Both the position numbers and the translations under genes were made by a program. This document shows positions 29,969 to 39,639 of a DNA stretch of 64,000 nucleotides, in pieces; position 1 is the stretch's first letter; each line of letters opens with the position of its first letter. Source of the stretch: Azolla caroliniana (lineage: Eukaryota; Polypodiophyta); contig JBHGNT010000015.1 in assembly GCA_043228905.1 (NCBI GenBank), forward strand, positions 14,818,001 to 14,882,000, given 5' to 3'. The notes under the pieces were generated by a model. It ran no database searches. It was not told where the DNA came from and saw nothing but the letters and a program-made list of their open reading frames with translations.

Positions 29969-30955
29969 CTATTTCATTGAGTTTGCTTCGTGTCTCGTCA
30001 CGAAGGCAGTCCCTTCTCCGGCTCTCCCGGAGTCTTCGGGGTAGTGCGATCGCTGCCGATTTCCCTTGTCGGTATGTCTGGAGCCGTTCCCGGAACCAGT
30101 TCTCTCCGAATCGGCGCGCTTCTTCCAGCACTCACTTTCCCTGTGGCCTTTCTTGCCACAGTACCAGCACTCCGCGATGGACTTCCCTTGCCGGTTCTCA
30201 TCGCTTCGACTCCCCCTGTTTCCGAAGGGTCCAGAGTTGTTGTCGGCATCACTTCGGTGCCTTCTTCCTTGATCTCGTCGGCCGCCTCGATTGCGCGCCG
30301 ACTCGCCTCGTCCTCCACGTCCACGAGGCCTATCTCCCTCCGTGTACAGCATTCTGTTGTTGGTGTGCGTGCTTGTAGACGCACCCGCATGGTTCTCCTC
30401 TACCAGGAGCATCGACTGTAAGTCGAAAAAGGACGGCGTATTCTCCCGGGTACACACAGCCGTTCGGAACGCTCCAAACTTCGACGCCAAACCTCCGAAA
30501 CAGATCTGGACCATCTCGCTCTCCTCGATGTTCACCTCTATGGAGGCGAGGGAGTCGCAGATATCCTTGATCTTCGAGGTATAGTCCGCCACCGACAAGT
30601 CGCGTTGTCGTAGGTTGCTCAACTCCTGTCGGAGCTGAAGCTTCTTGGCTGTGGTGCTCGCGGCGAAAATCTTCTTCAGATTTTCCCACGCACCCTTCGA
30701 CGTCTTTGCATCCCGAACATAGCTCAATAGTTGTTCGCCCACACACGACGCGAAGTAGTTTAATACCCTGCTCGCCGATTGCTCCCACAACGGAAAGTCT
30801 CTGTGTGTCGATTCGGGTGCCGCGTCATTAGCTCCTTCGACATAACTCCAGTAGTCGTGCCCGAGCAGGTACTGGTGCATCTTGTAGGACCAAGACGCGT
30901 AGTTGGTTCTGTCGAGCTTCTCTGTTGGAAGCGAGCTCGCCATGCCTCTATCCAT
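29969..30955 (-). CDS. copia gag
   Basis: A 328-codon open frame from ATG 30955 (MDRGMASSLPTEKLDRTNYA). It is the nucleocapsid precursor that packages element RNA. The capsid-type region spans about residues 15-190 (ASWSYKMHQYLLGHDYWSYV, KGAWENLKKIFAASTTAKKL). An Arg/Gly-rich segment follows, then one zinc knuckle CWYCGKKGHRESEC with all four ligands. It ends at TAG 29969-29971, directly followed in frame by the protease. The stop may be a mutation or a readthrough site. A broken relative is at 4081-4258. Confidence 0.92.
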   Translation of the reverse strand: MDRGMASSLPTEKLDRTNYASWSYKMHQYLLGHDYWSYVEGANDAAPESTHRDFPLWEQSASRVLNYFASCVGEQLLSYVRDAKTSKGAWENLKKIFAASTTAKKLQLRQELSNLRQRDLSVADYTSKIKDICDSLASIEVNIEESEMVQICFGGLASKFGAFRTAVCTRENTPSFFDLQSMLLVEENHAGASTSTHTNNRMLYTEGDRPRGRGGRGESARNRGGRRDQGRRHRSDADNNSGPFGNRGSRSDENRQGKSIAECWYCGKKGHRESECWKKRADSERTGSGNGSRHTDKGNRQRSHYPEDSGRAGEGTAFVTRHEANSMK

Positions 30956-31015
30956 CGTTCTTCTTGTTCTTCTTCGTCAAGCTGTGTCGGCTGCAGAGAG
31001 GTTCTCAACCCTCGC

Positions 31016-31027
31016 GCTCTGATACCA
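31016..31027 (-). other. primer-binding site, initiator-Met tRNA
   Basis: Perfect TGGTATCAGAGC on the minus strand, adjoining the LTR. Confidence 0.92.
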
Positions 31028-31421
31028 TGTAGAAAGTAACGTGCGGAAGCAAGTATGAAGACCGAACAGAAGGAAGGAAACTCAGGTTCAATGGAGAGCT
31101 TGAGCTTACGCAGTATACTCGGGAGAGACAGAGAGAGTGAGAGAGAAGACTCAAAAACTATATTTAATAATAATACTCAGTCTGTACATAAGACGTGTTC
31201 AGTGAACACTTTTATACAAGTCCTAGAAGGACTGACCGAAGTACTGACAGTACTTCAATGCTCATCAAGAGCTCCTACACTAACTCCCAAATATATTCCT
31301 CACGGAATATCTTTCCTAACGACCTCCTGGTTTACGCACTCGGCCTAACCGATCGGTCCCAACCGATCCGGTCCTCAGCTTCTTCAGCCGATCCGGCCGA
31401 TGTTGAGCTTGTCTCTCAACA
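31028..31421 (-). repeat. 5' LTR of minus-strand copia element
   Basis: On the plus strand it starts TGTAGAAAGTAACG and ends CTCTCAACA (394 bp). A (GA)n stretch lies at about 31120-31145 and a TATAAAAG-type box (CTTTTATA at 31208-31215 on the plus strand) is in the expected place. It joins RT sequence of another copia copy at 31422. Confidence 0.9.
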
Positions 31422-32940
31422 GTGGTTAAGTGCCATGCAAGAGGAGATGGATTCCTTGCATGAGAACCACACATACAATTTGACCGAGTTGCCGAAAGGA
31501 AAGAAGGCACTACGGAATCAGTGGGTATACAAACTGAAGCCGGAAGAAAGCTGGAATCCACCCAAATATAAAGCCCAAATCGTGGTGAAAGGCTTTCAAA
31601 AGAAGAAGGGTGTCTATTTTGATGAAATATTTGCCCCGATCGTGAAGATGACGTCGATTCAAACATTGTTGAGCATAGTGGCCAACATGAACCTCGAAGT
31701 CAAGCAACTAGACATCAAGACTGCCTTCCTGCATGGAGATTTGGAGGAAGAGATTTATATGCGGCAACCGAAAGGATTCGTGGAGAAAGGTAAAGAAAAC
31801 CTGGTATGCCGATTGAGAAAGAGCCTATATTGGTTGAAGCAGGCACCTCGGCAATGGTACCAAAAATTTGAATCCTTCATGGTGGATTACGGTTGCAACA
31901 AGACCCAAGCCGATCATTGTGTCTTTGTTAAGAAATATGATGGAGGAGACTTTCTCATCCTCTTGTTGTATGTTGATGACATGCTAATTGTCAGACATGA
32001 TCCGAAGAAAATCGGAAGCGTGAAGAAGGCCATGAGCAAGTCGTTTGCGATGAAGGATATGGGTCCGGCAAAGCAGATTATGGGTATGCACATTGTTCGA
32101 GATCGAACAAAGAAGCTATTATGGTTGTCACAGGAGAAATGCGTGACAAAGGTACTCCAGAGGTTCAACATGCAAAATTCGAAACCGGTCGGCTCGAAAC
32201 TGCCGACAAACTATAAGTTGAGCGGAAGTCAATGTTCGAAATCGAAAACCGAGAAGGTTGAGATGAGCAAGGTCCCATACGCCTCAGTAGTCGGAAGCCT
32301 AATGTATGCAATGGTTTGCAAAGGCCAGACATTGCGTATGCAGTCGAAGTGGTTAGCCGATAGATGAGCAATCTTGAAAGAGAGCATTGGGCAGTAGGCA
32401 AATGGATACTTTGGTACCTGAAAGGCACCTCGAGGGTGTGCCTCTGGTTCGGCTCAGGTAACCCCATATTGGAAGGTTATACCAATTCGAACATGTCAGT
32501 TGATATGGATACCAGCTGCTCCACATCCGGATACGTGATGACTTATGCAGGGGGAGCTTTTTCATGGTTGTCGAGGCTGTAGAAGGTCGTGGCGTTGTCA
32601 ACCATGGAAGTTGAGTATATGGTCGTTGCAGAAGCCAACAAGGAGATAATTTGGATGAGGGAGTTCATCGGAGAGTTGGGGATTCGGCAAGAGGAATTCT
32701 TACTCCACTGTGATAACCATAGTGTCATCCACCTTGCGAAGAATGCCACCTACCACTCGAGAACCAAGCACATCCAAAAGAGATACCATTGGCTCCAAGA
32801 GTGAGTAGAAGGAAATGAGTTTGCTCTAGTAAAGATCCACACAAATGACAACGGGTCAGACATGCTGACAAAGGTGTTGTCGACAAAGAGGCTGAATGCG
32901 TGCCAACAAAGAGTCGGATTGGAGAAGTACCAGAGTGAAG
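31422..32940 (+). pseudogene. copia RT and RNase H, 5' half missing
   Basis: It starts in the middle of RT (WLSAMQEEMDSLHENHTYNL), right after the LTR of the inserted minus-strand copia. It runs through LLLYVDDMLIV (about 31965-31997, intact) and GSLMYAM to a stop at 32365-32367. RNase H continues (STSGYVMTYAGGAFSW, HCDNHSVIHLAKN) with stops at 32579-32581 and 32802-32804. It is closely related to 7400-8927, and the stop at 32802-32804 matches 8784-8786 in position. Its 5' LTR, gag and integrase are not in the window. Confidence 0.9.
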
Positions 32941-32948
32941 GGGGAGTT

Positions 32949-33469
32949 TGTTGGGAAAACGAGTCCCTCTAGATGGGCAATTCAGTCAGGGCCGAAATCG
33001 AAAATCGATTATACAACTAATTCGGGAGACTATATTTGTAAATAGTCTAAATGTGGGCAATATTTGTAAATATCGAGAAAGTTGTATAAGTATAAATACA
33101 ACTAGGGAAACTTTATGTACATAGAATCATTAGTGTAGTTGAAGATCATTGCCTCTATAACTTCGAGTAAGTGAGTGAGTGAGAGTTAGCAAGTGAGTGT
33201 AACTTTGTAGCCGTCTGTTAGACGAAGATGAGCTCAAGGTTATTACCTCTAAGTCTCCTTGTACTCCTCTCCGTACATTTAGTGATTCGTTTCTTGGGGT
33301 TTGTGGACTCCATGTGGTTTTTCCCACTCAAGTTTTCCACGATAAATCTTGTGCCTCTGTACTTGTGTTTTTCTGCCTTCTCATTTTCTGTCTGACCACT
33401 ATCGTTCTCGTTCTTTGCACCCGCATACAAAACTATGGAAACCGGTTGTGGCCGGTCACGATCCTAACA
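32949..33469 (+). repeat. 3' LTR of plus-strand copia fragment
   Basis: TGTTGGGAAAACG to CGATCCTAACA (521 bp), preceded by a purine tract (AAGGGGGAGTTT). It is the same family as 4396-4918 and 8938-9435, and is complete at both ends. Confidence 0.92.
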
Positions 33470-33879
33470 CAATGTTATGATAAGTGAAATTGTTTCCTCA
33501 AAAGGAATAAGTTGATATTTAACTATGGAAGTAGATCTCTTAAATTTCCAATTGCTAGTTCAATTATTATTGATTTTTGTTTTTTCATCGTGTTCAGCTC
33601 TTGATATTGAGGTTATATATTCATTATCAAATCATACCAGAGAGTAGTGATTGTCTCCTTTGGTCGACTTTCTTCTCCCAAGAGACATACTTTGCATTTG
33701 CATTTTGAGATGTTGCATAGCGTGATAAAGGCTATGGTGGGCCAGATGTCACGCAACCTATTCTAACACCAAATCTGCATTTCCTTGGCTAGTTGTACAA
33801 TGCATTTATTTCTATGCACACAAAACGCCTTCAATCTACCCAGGTCTCATGATACCCCAGCTTTCTTCTCCAATCTCCA

Positions 33880-34170
33880 CTATGGTGCAAATCCCAAATA
33901 TATGGAGCCTTCTAGCCTACTCTTCATTAGTATTCTCATCACTTTCCCAAACTTCCTACGCATTGAGAGCATTCCCATAAGCAATGTTTTCAAGACTCGA
34001 GATATCTTAATAAACCTATCAATGACAATCCAAATGGCATCATGGCCTTTTTGAGTGTGCAAGGAATGTTAACAATAAAATCAATGGATATACTTTCCCA
34101 TTTGTTATAGGAAATGTTCAAGGGTTGTAAAATTCTTGAGTCTTTAAAATTTCAACTTGGTTAAAGAAAC
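33880..34170 (-). pseudogene. Ty3 integrase fragment
   Basis: A small minus-strand relic with NKWESISIDFIV and, in another frame, KGHDAIWIVIDRFIKIS. These match the chromovirus integrase at 53428-53720 (SMDFIISL, RGHDAIWVVVDRLRKLA). Frame changes and stops are present. No flanking LTR was found. Confidence 0.75.
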
Positions 34171-34469
34171 ATTGGTAACATGTGTTGAAGCACAATTCCA
34201 ATATTGTGGTTGATACAATGAGAGTTACAACTCATGTGTTCTAAGGAAGTAGATCTATATGCATAAAACTTAGTGGGTAGTGAGAGCTAACCCTAGAATA
34301 CACTCTTTGGTTCATATAAATATAATACGTTGTCGTGGTTTTCCGCGGGCACGTGTAGGATCTTAGGCGGGACCACGGGGGTCTTGGACTAGGGAGACGG
34401 ATGGTGGAGTCCTTAAGCTTTGTGGGCTTTGGCCCGGAATCGGCTTCTGGCTCCAACGAATGTAGGGTT

Positions 34470-35340
34470 TCACAAAAACGGTTCACCGCGAATATGGACC
34501 CAACTCAAATATGTTACAAGGAAGATAGATATACGCTAACATGAATATATATTACAAGAGCTTTACAACAAGACGGTTACATGCCCCGAATTCGGTGGCT
34601 ATTACATATCAATAGGCTAATACAACAAGTTAAGAATGGGAACCGGCGAAGGCGAGTCAAGTGGGCCACCGGGACCGCGACGTCCACCGTTGGTCACGCC
34701 CCGAAGACGGTGGAGTGTCCCCATGCCACTTCGCCCTCCCTTCTTGAACCGCCCGCCACACAAAACGCTCTCCATCGAGGAGAGGAAGCCGAATCACCAA
34801 GTGCTGCCACTAGAATGCCTAAAGCCGTCGTTGTAGGAACCCCCAAACCAAACCAAACTCTCACACGAAGAAGAGAGAGTAACACCCAAAACCCAAAACC
34901 GCATAAACCCTAACTCGCACGAACTCTCACAAGAAGAAGAACCTAAACGGAATACTAACATCCACTCAGAAGAATGAACCAAACCCACGAGACAATGAAG
35001 AAGACTAAAATGAAACCCTAAAACAAAATAAGATGAAAAAACAGAAGTACAAACCCTAAGGGAATAAGAATAAGATGAAGACCAAGAAAACTACCAAACC
35101 CTAGACCTAAGTGGTATACCCTTCTAACTCAAAATGGGCAACCCCTTCACAAGAGACCCCTCCCTTCCTTTTATAGCCCAAGGAAGGAGGGACATTACAA
35201 TGTGGGATAAATACTCCCCCTTATTCTATACACCGTTTTCCTACTATATATGTGCACATGTTGCACACCACCGACTTGCCCATTCCACCCCTGGTTTCAC
35301 ACTATAGCCGGAAATCTTCACGACAACGTTGTTAGACCCG
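34470..35340 (-). repeat. LTR-like or promoter region, minus strand
   Basis: On the minus strand a TATAAAAG box (35168-35175) is followed by a C/T-rich leader and long non-coding sequence ending near GTGAAACCCTACATTCG, then TTGGAGCCAGAAGCC. This layout (promoter, leader, T-rich end) fits an LTR or the 5' end of a decayed element. No matching second copy or protein is visible, and the ends are uncertain. Confidence 0.35.
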
Positions 35341-36378
35341 AATGTACCTCCATGTTTGTTAGAGGGGCTTGTTCGCACTTGTTCACAAACTAGCGCAACT
35401 AACCTCAAGTGAACATATTCATGAAACTCACAATGTTTGATTAGTAGTTGGATGTGAAATTTTCTTTCTTGCTATAGAAGAGCAAACAATGCTTTGACCT
35501 CGAATAAGAACCTTTGATCAAAGAATAAACTAGCTCAATAAAGATGATCACTCAAAACAACACCTCCTTGGGCCACCACAATTGTTTTAGCACCAACACT
35601 ATGAAGCGTTGTAAATATTGATGAGGCATTAAACAATAACACTTATGCGAAGGGAAAAATACATACATGTGTCTAATTTTGGCCAACATTAACATCAAGT
35701 GACAACATGTAAACACCTATCGAGCGTGCTAGCTAGGATACAATGGAACTCATTTAAAGGTTGGAGGAGACTATGAAGCGAGAAAAACCAAAACTGAAAA
35801 AAGGTTTCTATTATTTATATGTCATTCATGTTGAAATATAAAGAGTGAGGTTTTACTATACACTTTTCATATCCTCCTAAGCTTCTCTTTAGTGTCGTTC
35901 ATACAATTCGAGCCTTTGTCTTTAGAAGGCTCTTCTTAATATCATCTCATCAGTATATTTCACATGCTAATCATTCTAATAAGATATCACTCTTAATTCC
36001 TTCATTGCATTGGCAAATGGAGGCCGTATGCCAATTTGCAAGTGGAGAACACCCCCCATCGCAACAACTTCACCTGCTCATATAGATGTCGATACCTACA
36101 CCAGGTGGGTGGATGCAAGTGGTACCTACACGTACGAGGTGTGCAAAGGCATCACCTATAAAGTGTATATACATGTGGATTTAATTAACTGGAGATGCAT
36201 GGACTGTAACTGGTCTATGTTCGTATGTATAAACGAGTTGAACACCCACCCGAGACGTGTGTGGTGTTCAGGTAATTATAGTCCTTTACTCATTTACACA
36301 ATGATGTGCTTCTTCTTCTTCTTTGTACTCCATGTTTGAGTCAATTCAGAAGACAACCTCTCTCTCTTTCTTTCTCCA

Positions 36379-36381
<3 letters not shown>
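35341..36381. other. region upstream of permease gene
   Basis: AT-rich DNA without a supported gene. It probably includes the promoter and 5' leader of the transporter gene. The end is rich in C and T. Confidence 0.5.

Positions 36382-36411
<30 letters not shown>
36382..36411 (+). repeat. (CTT)n microsatellite
   Basis: Ten CTT units in the leader of the permease gene. A second run follows at 36488-36512. CT-rich leaders are common in plant genes. The second run ends TTCTTCAG, which could also be a 3' splice site of a leader intron. Confidence 0.85.
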
Positions 36412-36544
36412 GAGGTGGTTTGTACAAGGGCATTTGGGAAATAACAAAAACTCAGGAGCAAAAACATATGTACGTCTACAGTGTTTCCTTCTTCTTCTTC
36501 TTCTTCTTCTTCAGATACATACAGTGATGGTGATGGTGATGGTG

Positions 36545-38339
36545 ATGAAGGGCCCTCCCACCCTTCATCTCCACACACCAAATCCTGACCTAAAATCCTT
36601 CCTACCCACCATCCTCCATTCCAGGCAGAAGAAGCCCATTCCAAGCAGGGCCTCAACCCTCCGGCTCCAAAGCTGCCATCTCTCTGGACCCCAACAACAA
36701 CCCTCCTCCCATGCCTACAATATCATGGTGCATGCTGCCAAGTCCTCTCCTCCAGAAGATGGAAAGGAAGAAGATCGGAAGAAGAGATCAATGGCTGCCA
36801 TGGGCTTGATTGTTGGCACAGCCGTTGGCCCGGGAATCTTAGCCCTACCATCGGCCACCATGTCCATCGGCCTAGTCCCATCCACAATCCTCATCATATC
36901 ATGCTGGCTCTATGTAGTCTCCTCCGTATTGCTCGTGGCCGAGCTCACTTTCGGTGTCATGGCTGAGGATCCCTCCGGGGAGCCAAGCTTCACTAGCATC
37001 GCAATCCACACCTTGGGTTCAAAATCAGGTCAGTTTGTCGCCCTTGTATATGCAATGCTAAATTATTCGCTCCTTGTGTCTTGTATCTCGGGTCTCGGTA
37101 GCCTTGCCATGCAATGTATGTATCCATCCTCTCTGTATACCCTCATCTCTCCATGTCTGGTCGCGATCCTGATATGGTTCCGCTCGTTCGACATCATCCA
37201 TGGTGTGAATCAGATTCTATGTTTGATCATGATGGTTTCGATCGGCACCCTTGTCGCCATGGGAGCATGGTATAGTTGTAGTAGCAGCTTCACTGTCTTG
37301 ACCACATTACCCCTACAATGGTCTAGTGTTCAAGCCCTTGTTCCCGCAATTCCCCTCACCGTCCTCACGCTAGGGTTTCATGTGATAACTCCCGTGGTAT
37401 GCAAAGTTATCGGAGATCCTGAAGAGGCGCGGAGGGTGATCCTCTTGGCTGGAATGGTTCCTCTGGCCATGGTTCTTTCTTGGAATTGGGTAGTGTTGGG
37501 CCTAGCCAAAGGTTCAGGATTGGGATCGGTTGTGACGGATCCGATCGAGCTTTTGTTGTCGGTAAGCACGTTTGCAGGGCCAGCCGTGAGAGCATTTGCA
37601 TTTGGTGCCCTTGGAACAACTCTTATTGGTTATGCCCTCAGCTTCCCGAAGCAACTATCTGATACTGTGGCGTCTTTGCTACCCTCATCACCATCACCAT
37701 CACCATCACCATCACCATCACCATCACCCGCACCCACACCCTCATGGTTAGACAAGGGGATGGTGGGTATAGTTCTTTTGCCACCCACTGTGATGGCAAT
37801 TTTGCACCCGGGAGCATTCGCAAGGGCACTCGATTTCGCAGGAATCTACGCAAACTGCTTCCTTTTTGGGTTTCTTCCACCTGTCATGGCTTGGAGATAT
37901 CGCCACAGTAGAAATGGGGCAGCAAAGTACAGGTGCATATAGCCCAAGTTTTTTATTTTTTTATCTATTTTTGGGTTTTTTTCCACCAATTTTTCTTAAA
38001 TCTAGGGTTTCCCTCTTTTCTTTCTCCTGTTTTGTTTTTTCCTTGATCTTGTGCATTCTGTGTTTTCCTAGGATTCTTGAATTGGGGCATTCTCTGTAAT
38101 TAGCAGTCCGGTTTTTGAAGTCATTGTCTAGAGAGGCCAAATTTTTTATTCAACAAAACTATAGTATTAAGACAACTTCTGGCTTAGTGAGATTTCCTAA
38201 CTCCTTTTTCTCTCTTCTCCTTCTTCATCTTCGAGTGTGCAGGACTATACCGATCTTATTAGCACCCAAGGGACGCGTCTTCTTGAGTTCCCTCATTGTA
38301 ATCTCCCTCTTTCTTGGGTTGAGAGGGCCAGGTACTTGA
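36545..38339 (+). CDS. tyrosine/tryptophan permease-like transporter, two exons
   Basis: It probably moves aromatic amino acids across a membrane. The plant members of this family (At5g19500-like) are predicted to be plastid proteins. I place the start at ATG 36545 (MKGPPTLHLHTP). ATGs at 36527-36539 in an ATGGTG repeat are alternatives. Exon 1 is 36545-37932 and exon 2 is 38243-38339. The intron begins GT at 37933 and ends CTTCGAGTGTGCAG, giving 494 residues. The first about 80 residues are rich in Ser, Pro and basic residues, like a transit peptide. The permease core starts MGLIVGTAVGPGILALPSAT (a conserved family signature). About ten hydrophobic segments follow, with a (Ser-Pro)n loop encoded by a CATCAC microsatellite at 37686-37727. 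Without exon 2 the protein lacks its last hydrophobic segment (VFLSSLIVISLFLGL). Exon structure is my inference from frame and splice signals. Confidence 0.85.
37686..37727 (+). repeat. coding (CATCAC)n repeat
   Basis: An in-frame hexamer repeat that encodes alternating Ser-Pro in a loop between two hydrophobic segments of the permease. Confidence 0.9.
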
Positions 38340-39178
38340 ACACCCTGGCATAGGCTTGATGACAAAGATTGACATGGCCAAACTATGGAAATTGAATTTT
38401 TGCTGAGAATAATGGAATTGCCACAATATTGTTGTGATTGATTCATATGTTTGGTGTGAGGACTTGGATGGTAAAGTAGATTGGAACTAGTATTGAACAT
38501 ATCTTGATGGAATTGACAGGACAAATCCTCGTAAAGTTTCAGTTGTGTGGCATGGGTAGAATCTTTGACAAAATTCATACTCATTCATTGCATCAGAATC
38601 TGTCAAGAAATGCAAATGCATTTGTTTCCTTTTAAATTTCCTCCCCAGTTTCTGTTGTCACGAAATGCATTCAACTCAGGAGTCAAAGAAATCAAAACCA
38701 AATTTCAAATTGATCCAAATATGCTTCTGCATTTGTGAAGCTTTAAAGGATTGGACGATCGATGTCCTTGTTGACCTATATATTCTCGTAGCTCATGCAT
38801 GGAGGCTCACAAATATGCATGCAACTTAGGCGTGTTTTCGCGTCTGCATTTTACTTAAATCTGCATGTGCATCTTTAGATTTGGCCTACTCTTTTCTGAA
38901 AACCCTACAACCAGTGTTAGAGATTGGTTATATCGTAGGAGTAGGCACTCTTGTAGCTTTTTTCAGGTTCCCATTTAGGCATTGTTTTGCTTCCACATGA
39001 AACTTTTAGGCTGCATTCTTTAAACATCAACAATCTTGTGCTTTTAGCGGTCTCGAAACTTGATCTCCATCTTTTCACGAATTGGGAGCAATATTCTCTA
39101 TTTTCCTTTCGTTGTTGCAGGTATATCTACTAATATTGCTATCAATTTCAAGAGATTTGACCAGGTTGGATTTTATTT
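38340..39178. other. region downstream of permease
   Basis: No gene supported. It probably contains the 3' UTR of the permease, with several AATAAT-like signals. Confidence 0.5.
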
Positions 39179-39307
39179 ATGGAAGATCATAATGGAGAGC
39201 ACAATCTACCTTCAAGGGTGTGTCAAGGTGAATGGATTGTCCACACAAGCTTGGCTAAGTCTTCCCTCCTTTTTTCCTATTTTATATATTGTTTCTCGAA
39301 CACTAAA

Positions 39308-39637
39308 ATGGTTTCCAAAGGAACTAAAGAACATAAGGAGATACAAGACGAGGTCATTAGTAAAGAAGATTTTTTAGAAGTATTTGATCGATTAGTAAAA
39401 ATACGAAATGACATGAAAAATTGGGGAAAAGCAGCCAAATCACACAAGAAAAAATATAGGGAAGAAAATGACACACTCAATGCAGAAATAGAAAAACTCA
39501 AACTAGAAAACATCGACCTCAAGAAACAACTCAATGACTTCGAGGTAACTAGGGAAGATGGTGAAATATCTTCCATAGAGGATATTAAGGAAGAGCTAAA
39601 AAAGTTTACGGAGAAGTTAAAAACGACATGGAACTAG
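39308..39637 (+). CDS. small coiled-coil ORF, unknown
   Basis: From ATG 39308 this encodes 109 residues (MVSKGTKEHKEIQDEV...), very rich in Lys and Glu. Heptad-like spacing runs over KKYREENDTLNAEIEKLKLENIDLKKQ (split here: about residues 56-82), which predicts a coiled coil. An in-frame ATG at 39179 would add 43 residues of different, hydrophobic character. I do not recognise the family. There is no neighbour to explain it. It could be an exon of a larger gene, a fragment of a mobile-element ORF, or a chance frame. AT-rich codons match the surrounding DNA. Confidence 0.35.
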   Translation: MVSKGTKEHKEIQDEVISKEDFLEVFDRLVKIRNDMKNWGKAAKSHKKKYREENDTLNAEIEKLKLENIDLKKQLNDFEVTREDGEISSIEDIKEELKKFTEKLKTTWN

Positions 39638-39639
39638 GT

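Larger units (their letters stand above)
27216..31421 (-). mobile_element. copia element, minus strand, 3' end missing
   Basis: On the minus strand: LTR (31421-31028), initiator-Met primer site, gag, protease, integrase, RT. It stops at the end of RT (about 27216), so RNase H and the 3' LTR are absent. The coding region has only two nonsense codons and one single-base frame shift, so it is young. It was probably inserted in the RT of the plus-strand copia that resumes at 31422. The LTR and gag at 3566-4258 are an older copy of the same family. Confidence 0.9.

Noticed and set aside
31195-31421. N-terminal part of the frame at 31195-32367
   Set aside because: It reads through LTR sequence of the opposite-strand copia; true RT sequence starts at 31422.
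36323-36544. N-terminal extension of the permease with poly-Phe and poly-Leu
   Set aside because: It begins at TTG rather than ATG and is made by (CTT)n microsatellites; ATG 36545 or the cluster just before it is a better start.
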